A stretch of 64,000 nt of DNA from an uncultured Porphyromonadaceae bacterium (GCA_900538555.1 UPYI01000012.1:1-64000), one strand, 5' to 3'; counted from the stretch's first letter, positions 1 through 8,386 are shown. The notes: generated by a model from the letters alone, not told the origin. A program made the numbers and translations.

Positions 1-1
1 G

Positions 2-74
2 CACGGGTCGAGAGACTCGAACTCCCGACACCTGGTTTTGGAGACCAGTGCTCTACCAACTGAGCTAGACCCGT
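2..74 (-). tRNA. tRNA-Trp (anticodon CCA)
   Basis: The reverse strand folds as a full cloverleaf with acceptor arms ACGGGTC and GACCCGT, discriminator G, and anticodon arm CTGGT-CTCCAAA-ACCAG, which gives anticodon CCA. It lies just downstream of tuf on the same strand, the position where bacteria often have tRNA-Trp before secE and nusG. Those genes would lie beyond the left edge. Confidence 0.96.
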
Positions 75-76
75 AT

Positions 77-105
77 AAATCAGCCCCGCTTGACGAGGCT
101 GATTT
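77..105. other. Hairpin between tuf and tRNA-Trp
   Basis: A perfect 9-bp inverted repeat (AAATCAGCC at 77-85, GGCTGATTT at 97-105) with an 11-nt loop separates the tuf stop codon from the tRNA. On the minus strand no U-run follows it, so it may be an RNA-processing or mRNA 3'-stabilising structure rather than a strong terminator. Confidence 0.5.
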
Positions 106-131
106 TGTTTTTATCTTCGTTTAATCTAAGA

Positions 132-1319
132 TTAGTCGAGGATTTCAGTGATTTGACCGGAACCTACCGTACGACCACCTTCGCGGATTGCAAAACGCAA
201 ACCTTTGTCGCAAGCTACGGGGTTGATCAATTTCACGTTGATAGTAACGTGGTCACCCGGCATTACCATTTCTACACCTTCCGGAAGAGTGATTTCACCG
301 GTTACGTCCAACGTACGGATGTAGAATTGAGGACGATAGTGATTGTGGAACGGAGTGTGACGACCACCTTCTTCTTTCTTCAAGATATATACCTGAGCTT
401 TGAATTCGGAGTGAGGTTTAACCTGTCCCGGGTGGCAAATAACCATACCACGTTTGATTTCGTTTTTGTCGATACCACGGAGCAACAGACCTACGTTATC
501 ACCAGCTTGACCTTGATCCAACAGTTTGCGGAACATTTCAACACCAGTTACAACAGATTTCTTACCGTCTGCACCCAAGCCGATGATTTGAACTTCGTCA
601 CCAACTTTGATAACACCTGTTTCAACACGACCCGTAGCAACAGTACCACGACCAGTGATTGAGAACACGTCTTCAACCGGCATCAAGAACGGTTTATCGA
701 TATCACGCGGAGGCAGGGGAATCCAAGTATCCACAGCGTTCATCAATTCCATTACTTTTTCTTCCCATTGCGGTTCGCCGTTCAATGCACCGAGTGCAGA
801 ACCACGGATGATAGGAGTATTGTCGCCATCGTATTCGTATGCACTCAACAGTTCACGCATTTCGATTTCAACAAGTTCGAGCATTTCTTCGTCGTCTACC
901 ATATCGCATTTGTTCAAGAAAACAACGATACGCGGAACGTTCACCTGGCGAGCCAACAGGATGTGCTCACGAGTTTGAGGCATCGGACCGTCAGTTGCAG
1001 CAACTACGATGATAGCACCGTCCATCTGAGCTGCACCAGTTACCATGTTCTTTACATAGTCGGCGTGTCCCGGACAGTCAACGTGTGCGTAGTGACGATT
1101 TTCCGTTTCATATTCTACGTGAGAAGTATTGATGGTAATACCTCTTTCTTTTTCCTCGGGAGCATTGTCGATCTGATCGAAAGACTTCAATTCCGAAAGA
1201 CCTTTTTTAGCAAGTACAGTCGTGATTGCTGCGGTCAAGGTCGTTTTACCGTGGTCTACGTGACCAATAGTACCAATGTTTACGTGCGGTTTGGTCCGTT
1301 GAAACTGTTCTTTAGCCAT
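132..1319 (-). CDS. tuf: Translation elongation factor Tu
   Basis: EF-Tu is the GTPase that carries aminoacyl-tRNA to the ribosome. The 395-residue protein has the usual length and starts MAKEQFQRTKPHVNIG. It shows the P-loop GHVDHGKT at residues 19-26, the switch-I RGITI, the G3 motif DCPGHADY and the G4 motif NKCD, followed by the two beta-barrel domains. It is the only protein gene in a five-tRNA cluster, with four tRNAs upstream and tRNA-Trp downstream. The whole unit is probably read from the promoter at 1773-1802. The order Thr-Tyr-Gly-Thr-tuf is the same as in the E. coli tufB operon. Nothing looks degraded. Confidence 0.99.
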   Translation of the reverse strand: MAKEQFQRTKPHVNIGTIGHVDHGKTTLTAAITTVLAKKGLSELKSFDQIDNAPEEKERGITINTSHVEYETENRHYAHVDCPGHADYVKNMVTGAAQMDGAIIVVAATDGPMPQTREHILLARQVNVPRIVVFLNKCDMVDDEEMLELVEIEMRELLSAYEYDGDNTPIIRGSALGALNGEPQWEEKVMELMNAVDTWIPLPPRDIDKPFLMPVEDVFSITGRGTVATGRVETGVIKVGDEVQIIGLGADGKKSVVTGVEMFRKLLDQGQAGDNVGLLLRGIDKNEIKRGMVICHPGQVKPHSEFKAQVYILKKEEGGRHTPFHNHYRPQFYIRTLDVTGEITLPEGVEMVMPGDHVTINVKLINPVACDKGLRFAIREGGRTVGSGQITEILD

Positions 1320-1360
1320 AACTTTATTTATTTTAATGAATAATTAGCATCTAAAACTTG

Positions 1361-1432
<72 letters not shown>

Positions 1433-1453
1433 GATTTATTCTCTTTCGATTTG

Positions 1454-1526
1454 AGCGGAAGACGAGGCTCAAACTCGCGACCCTCAGCTTGGAAGGCTGA
1501 TGCTCTATCAACTGAGCTACTTCCGC
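1454..1526 (-). tRNA. tRNA-Gly (anticodon TCC)
   Basis: The reverse strand has acceptor arms GCGGAAG and CTTCCGC and anticodon arm TCAGC-CTTCCAA-GCTGA (TCC), with discriminator U. It is the third tRNA of the cluster. Confidence 0.96.
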
Positions 1527-1533
1527 ATTTATT

Positions 1534-1617
1534 GTGGGCGAAGATGGATTCGAACCACCGAAGACGTACGTCAGCAGATTTACAGTCTGCCCCATTTGGC
1601 CACTCTGGTATTCGCCC
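1534..1617 (-). tRNA. tRNA-Tyr (anticodon GTA)
   Basis: An 84-nt class II tRNA with a long variable arm, as expected for bacterial tRNA-Tyr. Acceptor arms are GGGCGAA and TTCGCCC, the discriminator is A, and the anticodon arm GCAGA-CTGTAAA-TCTGC gives GTA. Confidence 0.97.
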
Positions 1618-1652
1618 TTTTTATTTCCGTCATCTCTTTTTAAGATCGTTCG

Positions 1653-1726
1653 AGCCGATAGAGGGATTCGAACCCACGACCCCGAGATTACAAATCACGT
1701 GCTCTGGCCAACTGAGCTATATCGGC
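1653..1726 (-). tRNA. tRNA-Thr (anticodon TGT)
   Basis: The acceptor arms GCCGATA and TATCGGC pair fully and the discriminator is U. The anticodon loop TTTGTAA gives TGT. One T-T opposition is present in the anticodon stem. It is the first gene of the tRNA-tuf transcription unit. Confidence 0.95.
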
Positions 1727-1730
1727 AAAT

Positions 1731-1773
1731 GCACCCGTTTTCAAACGCGTTGTAGCGATGCGGAAACGGGTGC
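1731..1773. repeat. Inverted repeat in the tRNA-tuf leader
   Basis: GCACCCGTTT (1731-1740) and AAACGGGTGC (1764-1773) form a perfect 10-bp stem around a 23-nt loop. The distal arm touches the -7 promoter element at 1773-1780, so the hairpin would sit at the very 5' end of the leader, ahead of the first tRNA. It could act in leader processing, or as a terminator for hpf read-through. Confidence 0.55.
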
Positions 1774-1802
1774 AAATTTAGGTATATATTTTAAATTACA
1801 AA
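1773..1802 (-). promoter_or_regulatory. Promoter of the tRNA-tuf unit
   Basis: On the minus strand there is a -7 element TAAATTTG (1773-1780) fitting TAnnTTTG, preceded after 18 nt by a -33 TTTG (plus-strand CAAA at 1799-1802). Both match the known Bacteroidetes sigma-ABfr consensus. The promoter lies between the hpf stop codon and the first tRNA. Confidence 0.7.
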
Positions 1803-1820
1803 AATAATCGCACTATTTTT

Positions 1821-2123
1821 TTACTTCGCCCTCGTTTTTTCTTTGGTTTTTTGAAGCTGCTTCACCAACGCATCCGCTGCAAGATCTATCGCTTCCTCGA
1901 ATGTATCGGCTACCTTCTCCGAAAAGAGGTCGCCACTACCGGGAAACGAGAGGCGTACCGACGCTTCCTTATTCAAGGACGTTTCAGGTTTCACCACTTT
2001 CAAAACCACCTCTGCATGTATTATGCCGTCGAAATATTGTTCTAATTTCGAAACTTTCTTCTGGATGAACGCTTGCAATTGTTCCGAAGCATCAAAGTGA
2101 ATCGATTGAATACGAATTTCCAT
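1821..2123 (-). CDS. hpf: Ribosome hibernation promoting factor (HPF/RaiA), internal start
   Basis: This is the 100-residue C-terminal part of the preceding frame, starting MEIRIQSIHFDASEQL. Short HPF/RaiA proteins are about this size, have a beta-alpha-beta-beta-beta-alpha fold, and bind the 30S decoding region to hold idle ribosomes. The sequence shows the expected strands, the basic helix (FIQKKVSKLEQ) and a charged C-terminal tail. An A7GGAGG tract ending 4 nt before this ATG is an unusually good Shine-Dalgarno site for the phylum, so I expect separate synthesis of free HPF from the same mRNA whether or not the fusion is also made. It neighbours rpsU and the tuf unit, both translation genes. 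Confidence 0.8.
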   Translation of the reverse strand: MEIRIQSIHFDASEQLQAFIQKKVSKLEQYFDGIIHAEVVLKVVKPETSLNKEASVRLSFPGSGDLFSEKVADTFEEAIDLAADALVKQLQKTKEKTRAK

Positions 2124-3020
2124 ACTTCCTCCTTTTTTTATGGCTCGCGGATGAGCCCGGTTATAACTATTTTTCAATTCTTCGAACGTAATATGCGTAT
2201 ATACTTCGGTCGAAGACAATGAATCGTGCCCAAGCAACTCTTTCACGCTGTTCAATTCCGCACCATCGTTCAGCATCGCCGAAGCGAATGTATGGCGCAA
2301 CACATGCGGGCTTTTTTTATCAAGCGTACATACTCCATCCAAAGCTCCTTTCACCGCCCGATAGACCAATTGAGGATAAAGCGGCTCGCCCGACTCTCTG
2401 ACGAAGAACGATTCGGGAACATCGCCTACCGTCCGGTCGCGCAGATCGCGATATGCGGCGATCGATTCGGCCAACCCGCTTCCGATAGGTACAATCCGCT
2501 GCTTGTTGCGTTTGCCGGTCACTCGTATTTCCCGGCTGGTGCAATTCACATCCGCATCTTTCAACCCGATCAATTCCGCCCGGCGGATACCGGTCTGATA
2601 GAACATATCTATAATAAGGTGGTCGCGAACACCCGAAAAGTCCGAGCCGAAGTTTCCGCCATCCAACAGCACATCCATAGCGTCCCGTCGAACATACGAA
2701 GGCAACTTCTTGTGGATCTTAGGCAGTTTCAAACCGGTGATCGGACTGACTTCGATGTACTTCTGCTTGACAAAAAAACGAAAGAGCGCGCGTAATGCCG
2801 ACACTTTGCGAGCAATGCTTCGGGACGACAAACCGTCCTGCCCCAACTGCAAGATCCAGTTCCGCACGTGGTCCCGGTCTACGGACAACCAATCGAACAA
2901 TTCGACCTCGCGCTCGCAATACTCTTGAAATTGACGGATATCGTTCTTATATGACAAAACGGTATGAGAAGAAAGATTTTTCTCATACCGAATATATTTA
3001 AAAAACAAATCAATCAACAT
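1821..3020 (-). CDS. xerC: XerC-type tyrosine recombinase fused in frame to HPF/RaiA
   Basis: Residues 1-298 are a tyrosine recombinase of XerC/XerD type, which resolves chromosome dimers. The SAM-like N-terminal domain starts MLIDLFFKYIRYEKN. The catalytic set is complete: R146 (TGIRRAEL), K170, H239 and R242 (HVLRHTFA), H265 (LLGHDS) and the nucleophile Y274. The frame runs without a stop from the recombinase tail (AHPRAIKK) into an HPF/RaiA domain starting at M300, giving 399 residues. In related Bacteroidales, as I recall, these are two adjacent genes, so this is either a real fusion, a stop lost by a homopolymer change at the A7 tract before M300, or read-through. The internal start has its own GGAGG. 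rpsU lies upstream. Confidence 0.9.
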   Translation of the reverse strand: MLIDLFFKYIRYEKNLSSHTVLSYKNDIRQFQEYCEREVELFDWLSVDRDHVRNWILQLGQDGLSSRSIARKVSALRALFRFFVKQKYIEVSPITGLKLPKIHKKLPSYVRRDAMDVLLDGGNFGSDFSGVRDHLIIDMFYQTGIRRAELIGLKDADVNCTSREIRVTGKRNKQRIVPIGSGLAESIAAYRDLRDRTVGDVPESFFVRESGEPLYPQLVYRAVKGALDGVCTLDKKSPHVLRHTFASAMLNDGAELNSVKELLGHDSLSSTEVYTHITFEELKNSYNRAHPRAIKKGGSMEIRIQSIHFDASEQLQAFIQKKVSKLEQYFDGIIHAEVVLKVVKPETSLNKEASVRLSFPGSGDLFSEKVADTFEEAIDLAADALVKQLQKTKEKTRAK

Positions 3021-3167
3021 AAAGAGCGCGGCTTATACTTGTGTACGAATATAAAGGAAATATTTGAAAATTCCAATTATTCCGTCGGATTTCACATCCA
3101 AAATATCACAAATAAAGCGTCTATTTCCTAACGACTCTTTATTTCACTTTGACAGTGAAGTCTTTGA

Positions 3168-3359
3168 CTACTCTTCTACTTGTTGCAATTTTTGAACGTA
3201 AACCGCACGCATCATTTTTTTACGATTGGTTACAGAGGGTTTTTCAAAAGCTTGACGGCTTCTGAGTTCTTTTACAACACCCGTTTTCTCAAATTTTCTT
3301 TTGAATTTCTTCAAAGCTTTTTCAATGTTTTCGCCTTCTTTTACTGGAACTACTATCAT
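3168..3359 (-). CDS. rpsU: 30S ribosomal protein bS21
   Basis: A 63-residue basic protein starting MIVVPVKEGENIEKALKKFK, with the typical arginine/lysine-rich helices and the RSRQAFEKPSVTNRKK stretch of bS21. It binds the platform of the small subunit near the anti-Shine-Dalgarno end of 16S rRNA. It is the first gene of the leftward rpsU-xerC-hpf unit, with 147 nt to xerC, and has a well-formed promoter at 3406-3436. Confidence 0.97.
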   Translation of the reverse strand: MIVVPVKEGENIEKALKKFKRKFEKTGVVKELRSRQAFEKPSVTNRKKMMRAVYVQKLQQVEE

Positions 3360-3405
3360 ATTATTTAAAGATTTATTTGTTTCCCTTTTTGGATAAAATG
3401 CGGTG

Positions 3406-3436
3406 CAAAATTATATATTGTTTCGTGATAAACAAA
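3406..3436 (-). promoter_or_regulatory. Promoter of rpsU
   Basis: The minus-strand -7 element TAATTTTG (3406-3413) and -33 TTTG (plus-strand CAAA at 3433-3436) are spaced by 19 nt, the Bacteroidetes optimum. The start codon is 47 nt downstream. The rest of the gap to the next rightward promoter (3437-3563) shows no convincing gene. Confidence 0.75.
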
Positions 3437-3563
3437 ACTTTCGGCATCTTATTTATCGCCTTCGGACAAAAATTTTATTTCAGAAAGGCAAGCGGCAGAG
3501 AGCAAGCCTCTTGTACAGAAGATGAAATTCGACGGAGTGCCACTGTTCTTTAAATAAAAAGAG

Positions 3564-3571
3564 TATCTTTG
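3564..3571 (+). promoter_or_regulatory. -7 element upstream of the aminopeptidase gene
   Basis: TATCTTTG matches TAnnTTTG and lies 138 nt before the ATG at 3710. I see no clear -33 TTTG. The long leader (about 3578-3709) contains no recognised riboswitch. Confidence 0.5.
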
Positions 3572-3709
3572 TGAAAACGTAAACCCGGCTTCCCTGCGAT
3601 TCCGGACACGCCCGGACAGATCCTCGGGGTGTCCTGCCGTAACGGAAAGAAAGGGTGCCTGCGGGTGGTTTCCGCCCACGGAATACAAACACTATAAACT
3701 CTTTATATT

Positions 3710-5494
3710 ATGAGCAAAATCACACGTCCTCGCCTCGACGCTCTTCGTGGCGAGATGAAAAAAAGAGGGATCAATGCCTTTATCGTACCCGGCACAGATC
3801 CGCACCTGAGCGAATATTACGCCAGCCATTGGGGTTGCCGCACGTGGGTTACCGGATTCAACGGTTCGGCAGGCACAGCGGTAGTAACCACCGAACATGC
3901 CGGATTATGGACCGACTCGCGCTACTTCCTGCAAGCAGCCGAACAGCTCGAAGAATCCGGATTCGAACTGTTCAAAGATGGGCTGCCCGATACGCCGGGC
4001 ATCAACGAATGGCTATTGTCAGTCCTGCCACAAGGTGCGACTGTCGCCATCGACGGATCGTTGTTCTCGTACAATAACGAACAAGCCCTAAAATCGTTCT
4101 TCGAAAGCCACGGATTCCATTTCGTATCCGACTTTACACCGTTCGACGCGATATGGACCGACCGTCCGGCTATCCCGACCGACCGGCTGTTTATACACGA
4201 CGAGAAATATAGCGGCGAGTCACTGACCGAAAAAGCAGACCGCATACTCGAAAAGGTTCATCTCGCCGGAGCCAATGCCATCCTGTTGGCAGCACTCGAT
4301 GAAATCGCATGGGTGTTCAATATCCGCGGCACGGATGTCGCATTCAATCCGGTCGTAGTCTCCTTTGCCTTTATCGACGACGATCGCCGCATCTTGTTCA
4401 TCGACCGGCAGAAAATCGGGGAAGAGAGCCTCGTATACTTACAGAAAAACCGGGTAGAGATACGTCCGTACACCGAAGTGTACGATTTTCTGAAAACACT
4501 TGCCCCATCGTATAAAGTATTGGCTGACCCGAAAAAGATCAACGCATCGCTCATGCACGCCATCGCATCGCCGGCAGTCACCTGCGATTCGCCCATCGCC
4601 TTGTTGAAGAGCATCAAAAACGCGACACAGATCGAAGGCATACGTCAGGCAATGGTACGCGACGGTGTCGCTTTGGTCAAATTCTTCCGCTGGCTCGACC
4701 GTCATATCGACGACGGCAATGTTACAGAAATGACCGTCGATCGCAAACTTCGGGAGTTCCGGAGCGAACAACCCCTGTTCGTCTGCGAAAGTTTCGGGAC
4801 AATCGCCGGATTCAATCCGCACGGAGCCATCGTGCACTATTCCGCCACGCCCGACAGCGACGCGACATTGAGCCGTAAAGGATTCTTATTGGTCGATTCC
4901 GGTGCCCAGTACATCGACGGCACCACCGATATTACCCGTACTGTCGCCCTCGGAGAACTGACAGACCAACAGAAACGTGATTTCACCTTAGTCATGAAAG
5001 GTCATATCGCCATTGCCACCAGCATATTCCCGCAAGGGACCCGCGGTGCCCAGCTCGACGCTCTCGCCCGCCACTTCCTGTGGAAAGACCGGGTAAACTA
5101 CCTGCATGGCACCGGTCACGGAGTCGGTCACTTCCTGAATGTACACGAAGGACCTCAGAACATCCGGTTGGAAGAGAACCCCACCCCGCTGATGCCGGGC
5201 ATGCTCACATCGAACGAACCGGGACTTTACCGTGCCGGACAATACGGTATCCGTTGCGAGAATCTGGTTCTGACGGTCGAGGATAGCCGTTCCGACGAGT
5301 TCGGTCAATTCTATCGGTTCGAAACGCTCACCCTGTTCCCGTTCGACAAGAAAGCATTCGACACCTCGATCATGACCGAAGAGGAGATCGAATGGCTCGA
5401 CAACTATCACCGAATGGTTTACGAAAAACTCAGCCCGTCACTGGATGCAGAAGAACGTGCATGGCTTGCCGACGCAACCTCTCCGTTGATTTAA
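3710..5494 (+). CDS. Aminopeptidase P family (M24B) Xaa-Pro peptidase
   Basis: Cytosolic metallopeptidase that removes an N-terminal residue preceding proline. The 594-residue length fits the three-domain APP1 type, with two creatinase-like N-terminal domains and a pita-bread catalytic domain from about residue 310. The dimetal ligands are all present with the same spacing as in the human enzyme: D396 and D407 (DSGAQY..., TTDITRT), H470 (GTGHGVGH), E503 (NEPGLY) and E517 (CENL). No signal peptide is seen. It is followed after 21 nt by the gamma-carbonic-anhydrase-like gene, so the two are probably cotranscribed up to the terminator at 6067. Confidence 0.95.
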   Translation: MSKITRPRLDALRGEMKKRGINAFIVPGTDPHLSEYYASHWGCRTWVTGFNGSAGTAVVTTEHAGLWTDSRYFLQAAEQLEESGFELFKDGLPDTPGINEWLLSVLPQGATVAIDGSLFSYNNEQALKSFFESHGFHFVSDFTPFDAIWTDRPAIPTDRLFIHDEKYSGESLTEKADRILEKVHLAGANAILLAALDEIAWVFNIRGTDVAFNPVVVSFAFIDDDRRILFIDRQKIGEESLVYLQKNRVEIRPYTEVYDFLKTLAPSYKVLADPKKINASLMHAIASPAVTCDSPIALLKSIKNATQIEGIRQAMVRDGVALVKFFRWLDRHIDDGNVTEMTVDRKLREFRSEQPLFVCESFGTIAGFNPHGAIVHYSATPDSDATLSRKGFLLVDSGAQYIDGTTDITRTVALGELTDQQKRDFTLVMKGHIAIATSIFPQGTRGAQLDALARHFLWKDRVNYLHGTGHGVGHFLNVHEGPQNIRLEENPTPLMPGMLTSNEPGLYRAGQYGIRCENLVLTVEDSRSDEFGQFYRFETLTLFPFDKKAFDTSIMTEEEIEWLDNYHRMVYEKLSPSLDAEERAWLADATSPLI

Positions 5495-5515
5495 CCTTTA
5501 AATAATATACCCACT

Positions 5516-6037
5516 ATGGCTTTAATAAAATCTGTACGCGGTTTCACTCCGCAAATCGGCAAAGACTGTTTTCTGGCAGACAACGCCACGATTATCGGCG
5601 ACACGGTCATCGGCGACGAATGCAGCATCTGGTTCAACACGGTGTTGCGCGGCGATGTCAATTCCATCCGCATCGGTAACCGGGTAAACATTCAGGACGG
5701 CTCGGTTCTTCATACGCTTTATCAGAAATCGACCATCGAAATCGGCGACGATGTCTCGGTCGGTCACAATGTCACCATCCACGGCGCAACCGTGCGCGAC
5801 GGTGCACTGATCGGTATGGGAGCCGTATTACTCGACCATGTAGTGGTGGGCGAAGGCGCGATCGTTGCCGCCGGATCGGTAGTCCTCAGCAAAACCGAAA
5901 TCAAACCGGGCGAATTGTGGGGCGGAGCTCCGGCTAAATTCATCAAGATGGTCGATCCCGAACAGTCGAAAGAGATCAACCAAAAGATCGCTAAAAACTA
6001 TCTGATGTACTCCAAATGGTACGAAGAAGATAAATAG
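5516..6037 (+). CDS. Gamma-carbonic anhydrase-like hexapeptide-repeat protein
   Basis: A 173-residue left-handed beta-helix protein of the YrdA/PaaY/CaiE group. Hexapeptide repeats such as IGDTVI-GDECSI and VGEGAI run through most of the chain, ending in a C-terminal helix. The three zinc ligands expected for the family are in place: H66 (SVLHTLY), H84 (VGHNV) and H89 (TIHGA), the last two five residues apart. The family includes true carbonic anhydrases and inactive paralogues, and sequence alone does not settle which this is. It follows the aminopeptidase by 21 nt and is closed by a strong terminator. Confidence 0.92.
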   Translation: MALIKSVRGFTPQIGKDCFLADNATIIGDTVIGDECSIWFNTVLRGDVNSIRIGNRVNIQDGSVLHTLYQKSTIEIGDDVSVGHNVTIHGATVRDGALIGMGAVLLDHVVVGEGAIVAAGSVVLSKTEIKPGELWGGAPAKFIKMVDPEQSKEINQKIAKNYLMYSKWYEEDK

Positions 6038-6066
6038 CCCGATCCGAAAAAGAGTATATCTCCGAC

Positions 6067-6103
6067 AAAAAATCCCGAAGGCAAAAAGCTTTCGGGATTT
6101 TTT
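6067..6103. terminator. Bidirectional intrinsic terminator
   Basis: A 16-bp stem (6067-6082 with 6088-6103, one G-T pair) around loop AAAAA. It has A6 on the left and T6 on the right, so it can end both the rightward carbonic-anhydrase unit and the leftward S4/murI unit. Confidence 0.85.
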
Positions 6104-6239
6104 CTGAAAGTCCGGTCGTAACCGCCGGTTCTACTTTTCCGCCAAAGAATCCGCACGAGACTCAGCCCGCGAGGTTTTGTACGGACAAAGCAAACCGAAA
6201 CCGTTCGAGCCGTATGCCATCCGCGCCCTGCCCCCGCTA

Positions 6240-6680
6240 TTACCGGCGGCGGTTGTCCTTTCGGGGCGTCTTCTTCCGGCTATTGTCACCCGCCTGTCGG
6301 CGACCCGGCTTTTCCGTATGCGACGAACGTTTCGACGGAACATCCGACTTATCTGTACGGCGCGGAGCAGACTGCACTCTTGCACCGCCGCGAGTGCCCG
6401 AACGGCGCACCCGTTCCACAGGCAGTGCATCTTCTTCTCTTTCAACCGCTGTCACTACTTTCCGTTTCGGACGGCGTTCGCGGGGAGCATTCGAGAAATC
6501 GGAAGCCGGACGCAATATCTGCCCGTCGATTTTCACTTTGTCCGTCTCTTTCACCCGACTGCCGGGCTGTGCCAACACACCGTTGATCGTAACCCGCTCG
6601 TCGAGAACCAACTGGTCTGCCTCCCGGCGGGAGCAGAAACCGGTATCACTGATATACTTGTTTATTCTGATTTCCACCAT
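6240..6680 (-). CDS. S4 RNA-binding domain protein
   Basis: The 146-residue protein begins with an S4 domain (residues 1-60: INKYISDTGFCSRREADQL, then TINGVLA) of the kind found at the N-terminus of RsuA/RluB pseudouridine synthases. The catalytic domain is absent. The remaining 85 residues are low-complexity, arginine/lysine/serine-rich and probably disordered (ending KKTPRKDNRRR), as in an RNA-binding tail. Stand-alone S4 proteins of this form are common in Bacteroidetes; the RNA target is unknown. It lies 12 nt after murI and is probably the last gene of that unit. Confidence 0.88.
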   Translation of the reverse strand: MVEIRINKYISDTGFCSRREADQLVLDERVTINGVLAQPGSRVKETDKVKIDGQILRPASDFSNAPRERRPKRKVVTAVEREEDALPVERVRRSGTRGGARVQSAPRRTDKSDVPSKRSSHTEKPGRRQAGDNSRKKTPRKDNRRR

Positions 6681-6692
6681 ATCGTTATCTGT

Positions 6693-7541
6693 TTACTTTT
6701 CGCCCAGCGTAATCCGTTCGGCAAAAACTTTTTCTTTCAAAAACAATGTCGCCGCATCCGAAAATTTAGCCGCCGATTCGGTCGTCAGATAAGCACAACC
6801 GCCGCCCTTTGTACATCGGCTCTCCATTTCGGGATGTCGTCTCAGGTAGTCTGCCAGACTTTCGGCAACCAGATGCCCCTGTACCAAAGGCGTAATTCCA
6901 TCAGGCAGCACCTTCTTTATTTTTTCCAGCAACAGCGGATAATGCGTACAACCGAGTACGACCGTATCTATCTCCGCCGATTGTGCCAGCAAGGCATCGA
7001 TATACTTCTTTACAAAATAATCAGCCCCGTCGCCGCTCGCCTCGTCGTTCTCCACCAACGGAACCCACATCGGGCACGCCTGGCTATACACCTTAAAATC
7101 GGGATACATTTTCGCAATCTCCACCGGATACGATTCGGACTGGATCGTGCCCGGAGTACCCAATATCCCCACCGACCGGCTACGGGTTATCTCTCCGATC
7201 TTCTCTACCGTAGGACGAATCACACCCAGCACACGACGATCGGGAGCAATGCGGGGCAGATCCTGCTGCTGAATGGTGCGCAACGCCTTTGCCGATGCCG
7301 TATTGCAAGCGAGTATCACCAACTCGCACCCCTGTTCGAAAAGGTGCAGCACGGCTTCGCGGGTAAACTCATATACGATTTCGAACGATCGTGTGCCGTA
7401 AGGCGCACGGGCATTATCGCCCAGATACAAATAATCATACTCCGGCATTCGGGAACGAATCTCATTCAAGATCGTAAGTCCTCCATAACCGGAATCGAAG
7501 ATACCGATCGGACCACAGCCTGTTTTCGATTGTCCTGTCAT
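6693..7541 (-). CDS. murI: Glutamate racemase
   Basis: Makes D-glutamate for peptidoglycan. The 282-residue protein opens with GPIGIFDSGYGGLTIL, the conserved first catalytic-loop motif. It carries both catalytic cysteines, C79 in ACNTASAKALR and C198 in LGCTHYPLL. The length is typical. It is downstream of the bamA-skp genes across a 204-nt gap and is followed after 12 nt by the S4 gene. The gap at 7542-7745 shows no gene or clear promoter. Confidence 0.97.
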   Translation of the reverse strand: MTGQSKTGCGPIGIFDSGYGGLTILNEIRSRMPEYDYLYLGDNARAPYGTRSFEIVYEFTREAVLHLFEQGCELVILACNTASAKALRTIQQQDLPRIAPDRRVLGVIRPTVEKIGEITRSRSVGILGTPGTIQSESYPVEIAKMYPDFKVYSQACPMWVPLVENDEASGDGADYFVKKYIDALLAQSAEIDTVVLGCTHYPLLLEKIKKVLPDGITPLVQGHLVAESLADYLRRHPEMESRCTKGGGCAYLTTESAAKFSDAATLFLKEKVFAERITLGEK

Positions 7542-7745
7542 TGCTTATGTAATTATGAATTTATACGAACGGTCGGAGCAAGAAGAAAGGGAAGCGGCAA
7601 AAGCCACACACGGACTATATTTACAGGGCATCCGCACCCTTCACCCTCGCGGCAACAACTCCCTGCCGACCTTATAAAAGCAAAAGAAGATGCGCCATTT
7701 TCAGATCTGACACACCCTCTTTCGTTTATCTCTGTCTTTCGACGA

Positions 7746-8255
7746 TTATTTCAAGCCTAATTTCGCTTTCACCAGAGGAGTCACATCTTCACTCGGTGCA
7801 CCGTGGTAAAGCACGATCGGATAAGCCAGATCGAAAATATAGGTAAATTTGTTTTCCGCACCCACGGCATTGATTGCCTGCATGATCTTTTGCTGGATCG
7901 GAGCGATCAAAGCCTCTTGTTGCTTGTTGATGTCCTGAGCAGCCATTTCACGGAAGCTTTCGATACGTTGTTGCAAGTTTCCGACTTCCTGCACACGGGC
8001 GGCATAAATCGTTTCGGGGAGCGAATCGGCACGCAAGCCTTGAACTTCCTGATACTTACGGTTCAGTTCTTCCTGCAATTTCAAGAATTCGTCCTCGTAA
8101 CGTTTATTGATTTCCTGCAATTTCTTTTCAGCTTCAACACGGTCGGGCATCAAAGAAAAAAGTTCTTGTGAATTAACCGTTCCGAATTTGTATGTCTGAG
8201 CGAACACACACATCGGCAGCGCAACAAACAGCGCGATAATAATTTTTTTCAGCAT
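7746..8255 (-). CDS. OmpH/Skp-family periplasmic chaperone (second copy)
   Basis: A 169-residue secreted protein with an N-terminal signal ending CVFAQ. A short strand (KFGTVNSQELF) is followed by a long charged coiled coil (about residues 40-125), then a beta strand near the C-terminus (FTYIFDLAYPIVLYH), the Skp prefoldin-like layout. Skp trimers hold unfolded outer-membrane proteins on their way to BamA. It is the second of two consecutive skp genes downstream of bamA, a common Bacteroidetes arrangement, and has its own -7 element at 8374-8381. The C-terminal GAPSEDVTPLVKAKLGLK is typical of the phylum's copies. Confidence 0.92.
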   Translation of the reverse strand: MLKKIIIALFVALPMCVFAQTYKFGTVNSQELFSLMPDRVEAEKKLQEINKRYEDEFLKLQEELNRKYQEVQGLRADSLPETIYAARVQEVGNLQQRIESFREMAAQDINKQQEALIAPIQQKIMQAINAVGAENKFTYIFDLAYPIVLYHGAPSEDVTPLVKAKLGLK

Positions 8256-8373
8256 AATCTATGTTTTTTGTTTTTTTATTTTCAAATGCAATAACGATGC
8301 AAAACAGGGGAATCGGGAACAGAATCAAATTTGCTTGAACTATACCGGGCGCATCCTATATTCGCACATAGCG

Positions 8374-8381
8374 CAAAGATA
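8374..8381 (-). promoter_or_regulatory. -7 element before the second skp gene
   Basis: The plus-strand CAAAGATA reads TATCTTTG on the minus strand, a perfect TAnnTTTG. It lies in the 131-nt gap between the two skp genes, 119 nt from the second start codon, and would allow expression of the second copy apart from bamA. Confidence 0.5.
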
Positions 8382-8386
8382 CATAT

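Noticed and set aside
1821..3020. Mobile-element integrase reading of the tyrosine recombinase
   Set aside because: Its length, its rpsU-hpf neighbourhood and the absence of att-like repeats fit a housekeeping XerC/XerD rather than an element integrase.
3449..3692. Short overlapping frames of 70-79 codons between rpsU and the aminopeptidase
   Set aside because: They run against the mapped -7 element at 3564 and have no family resemblance or start signal.
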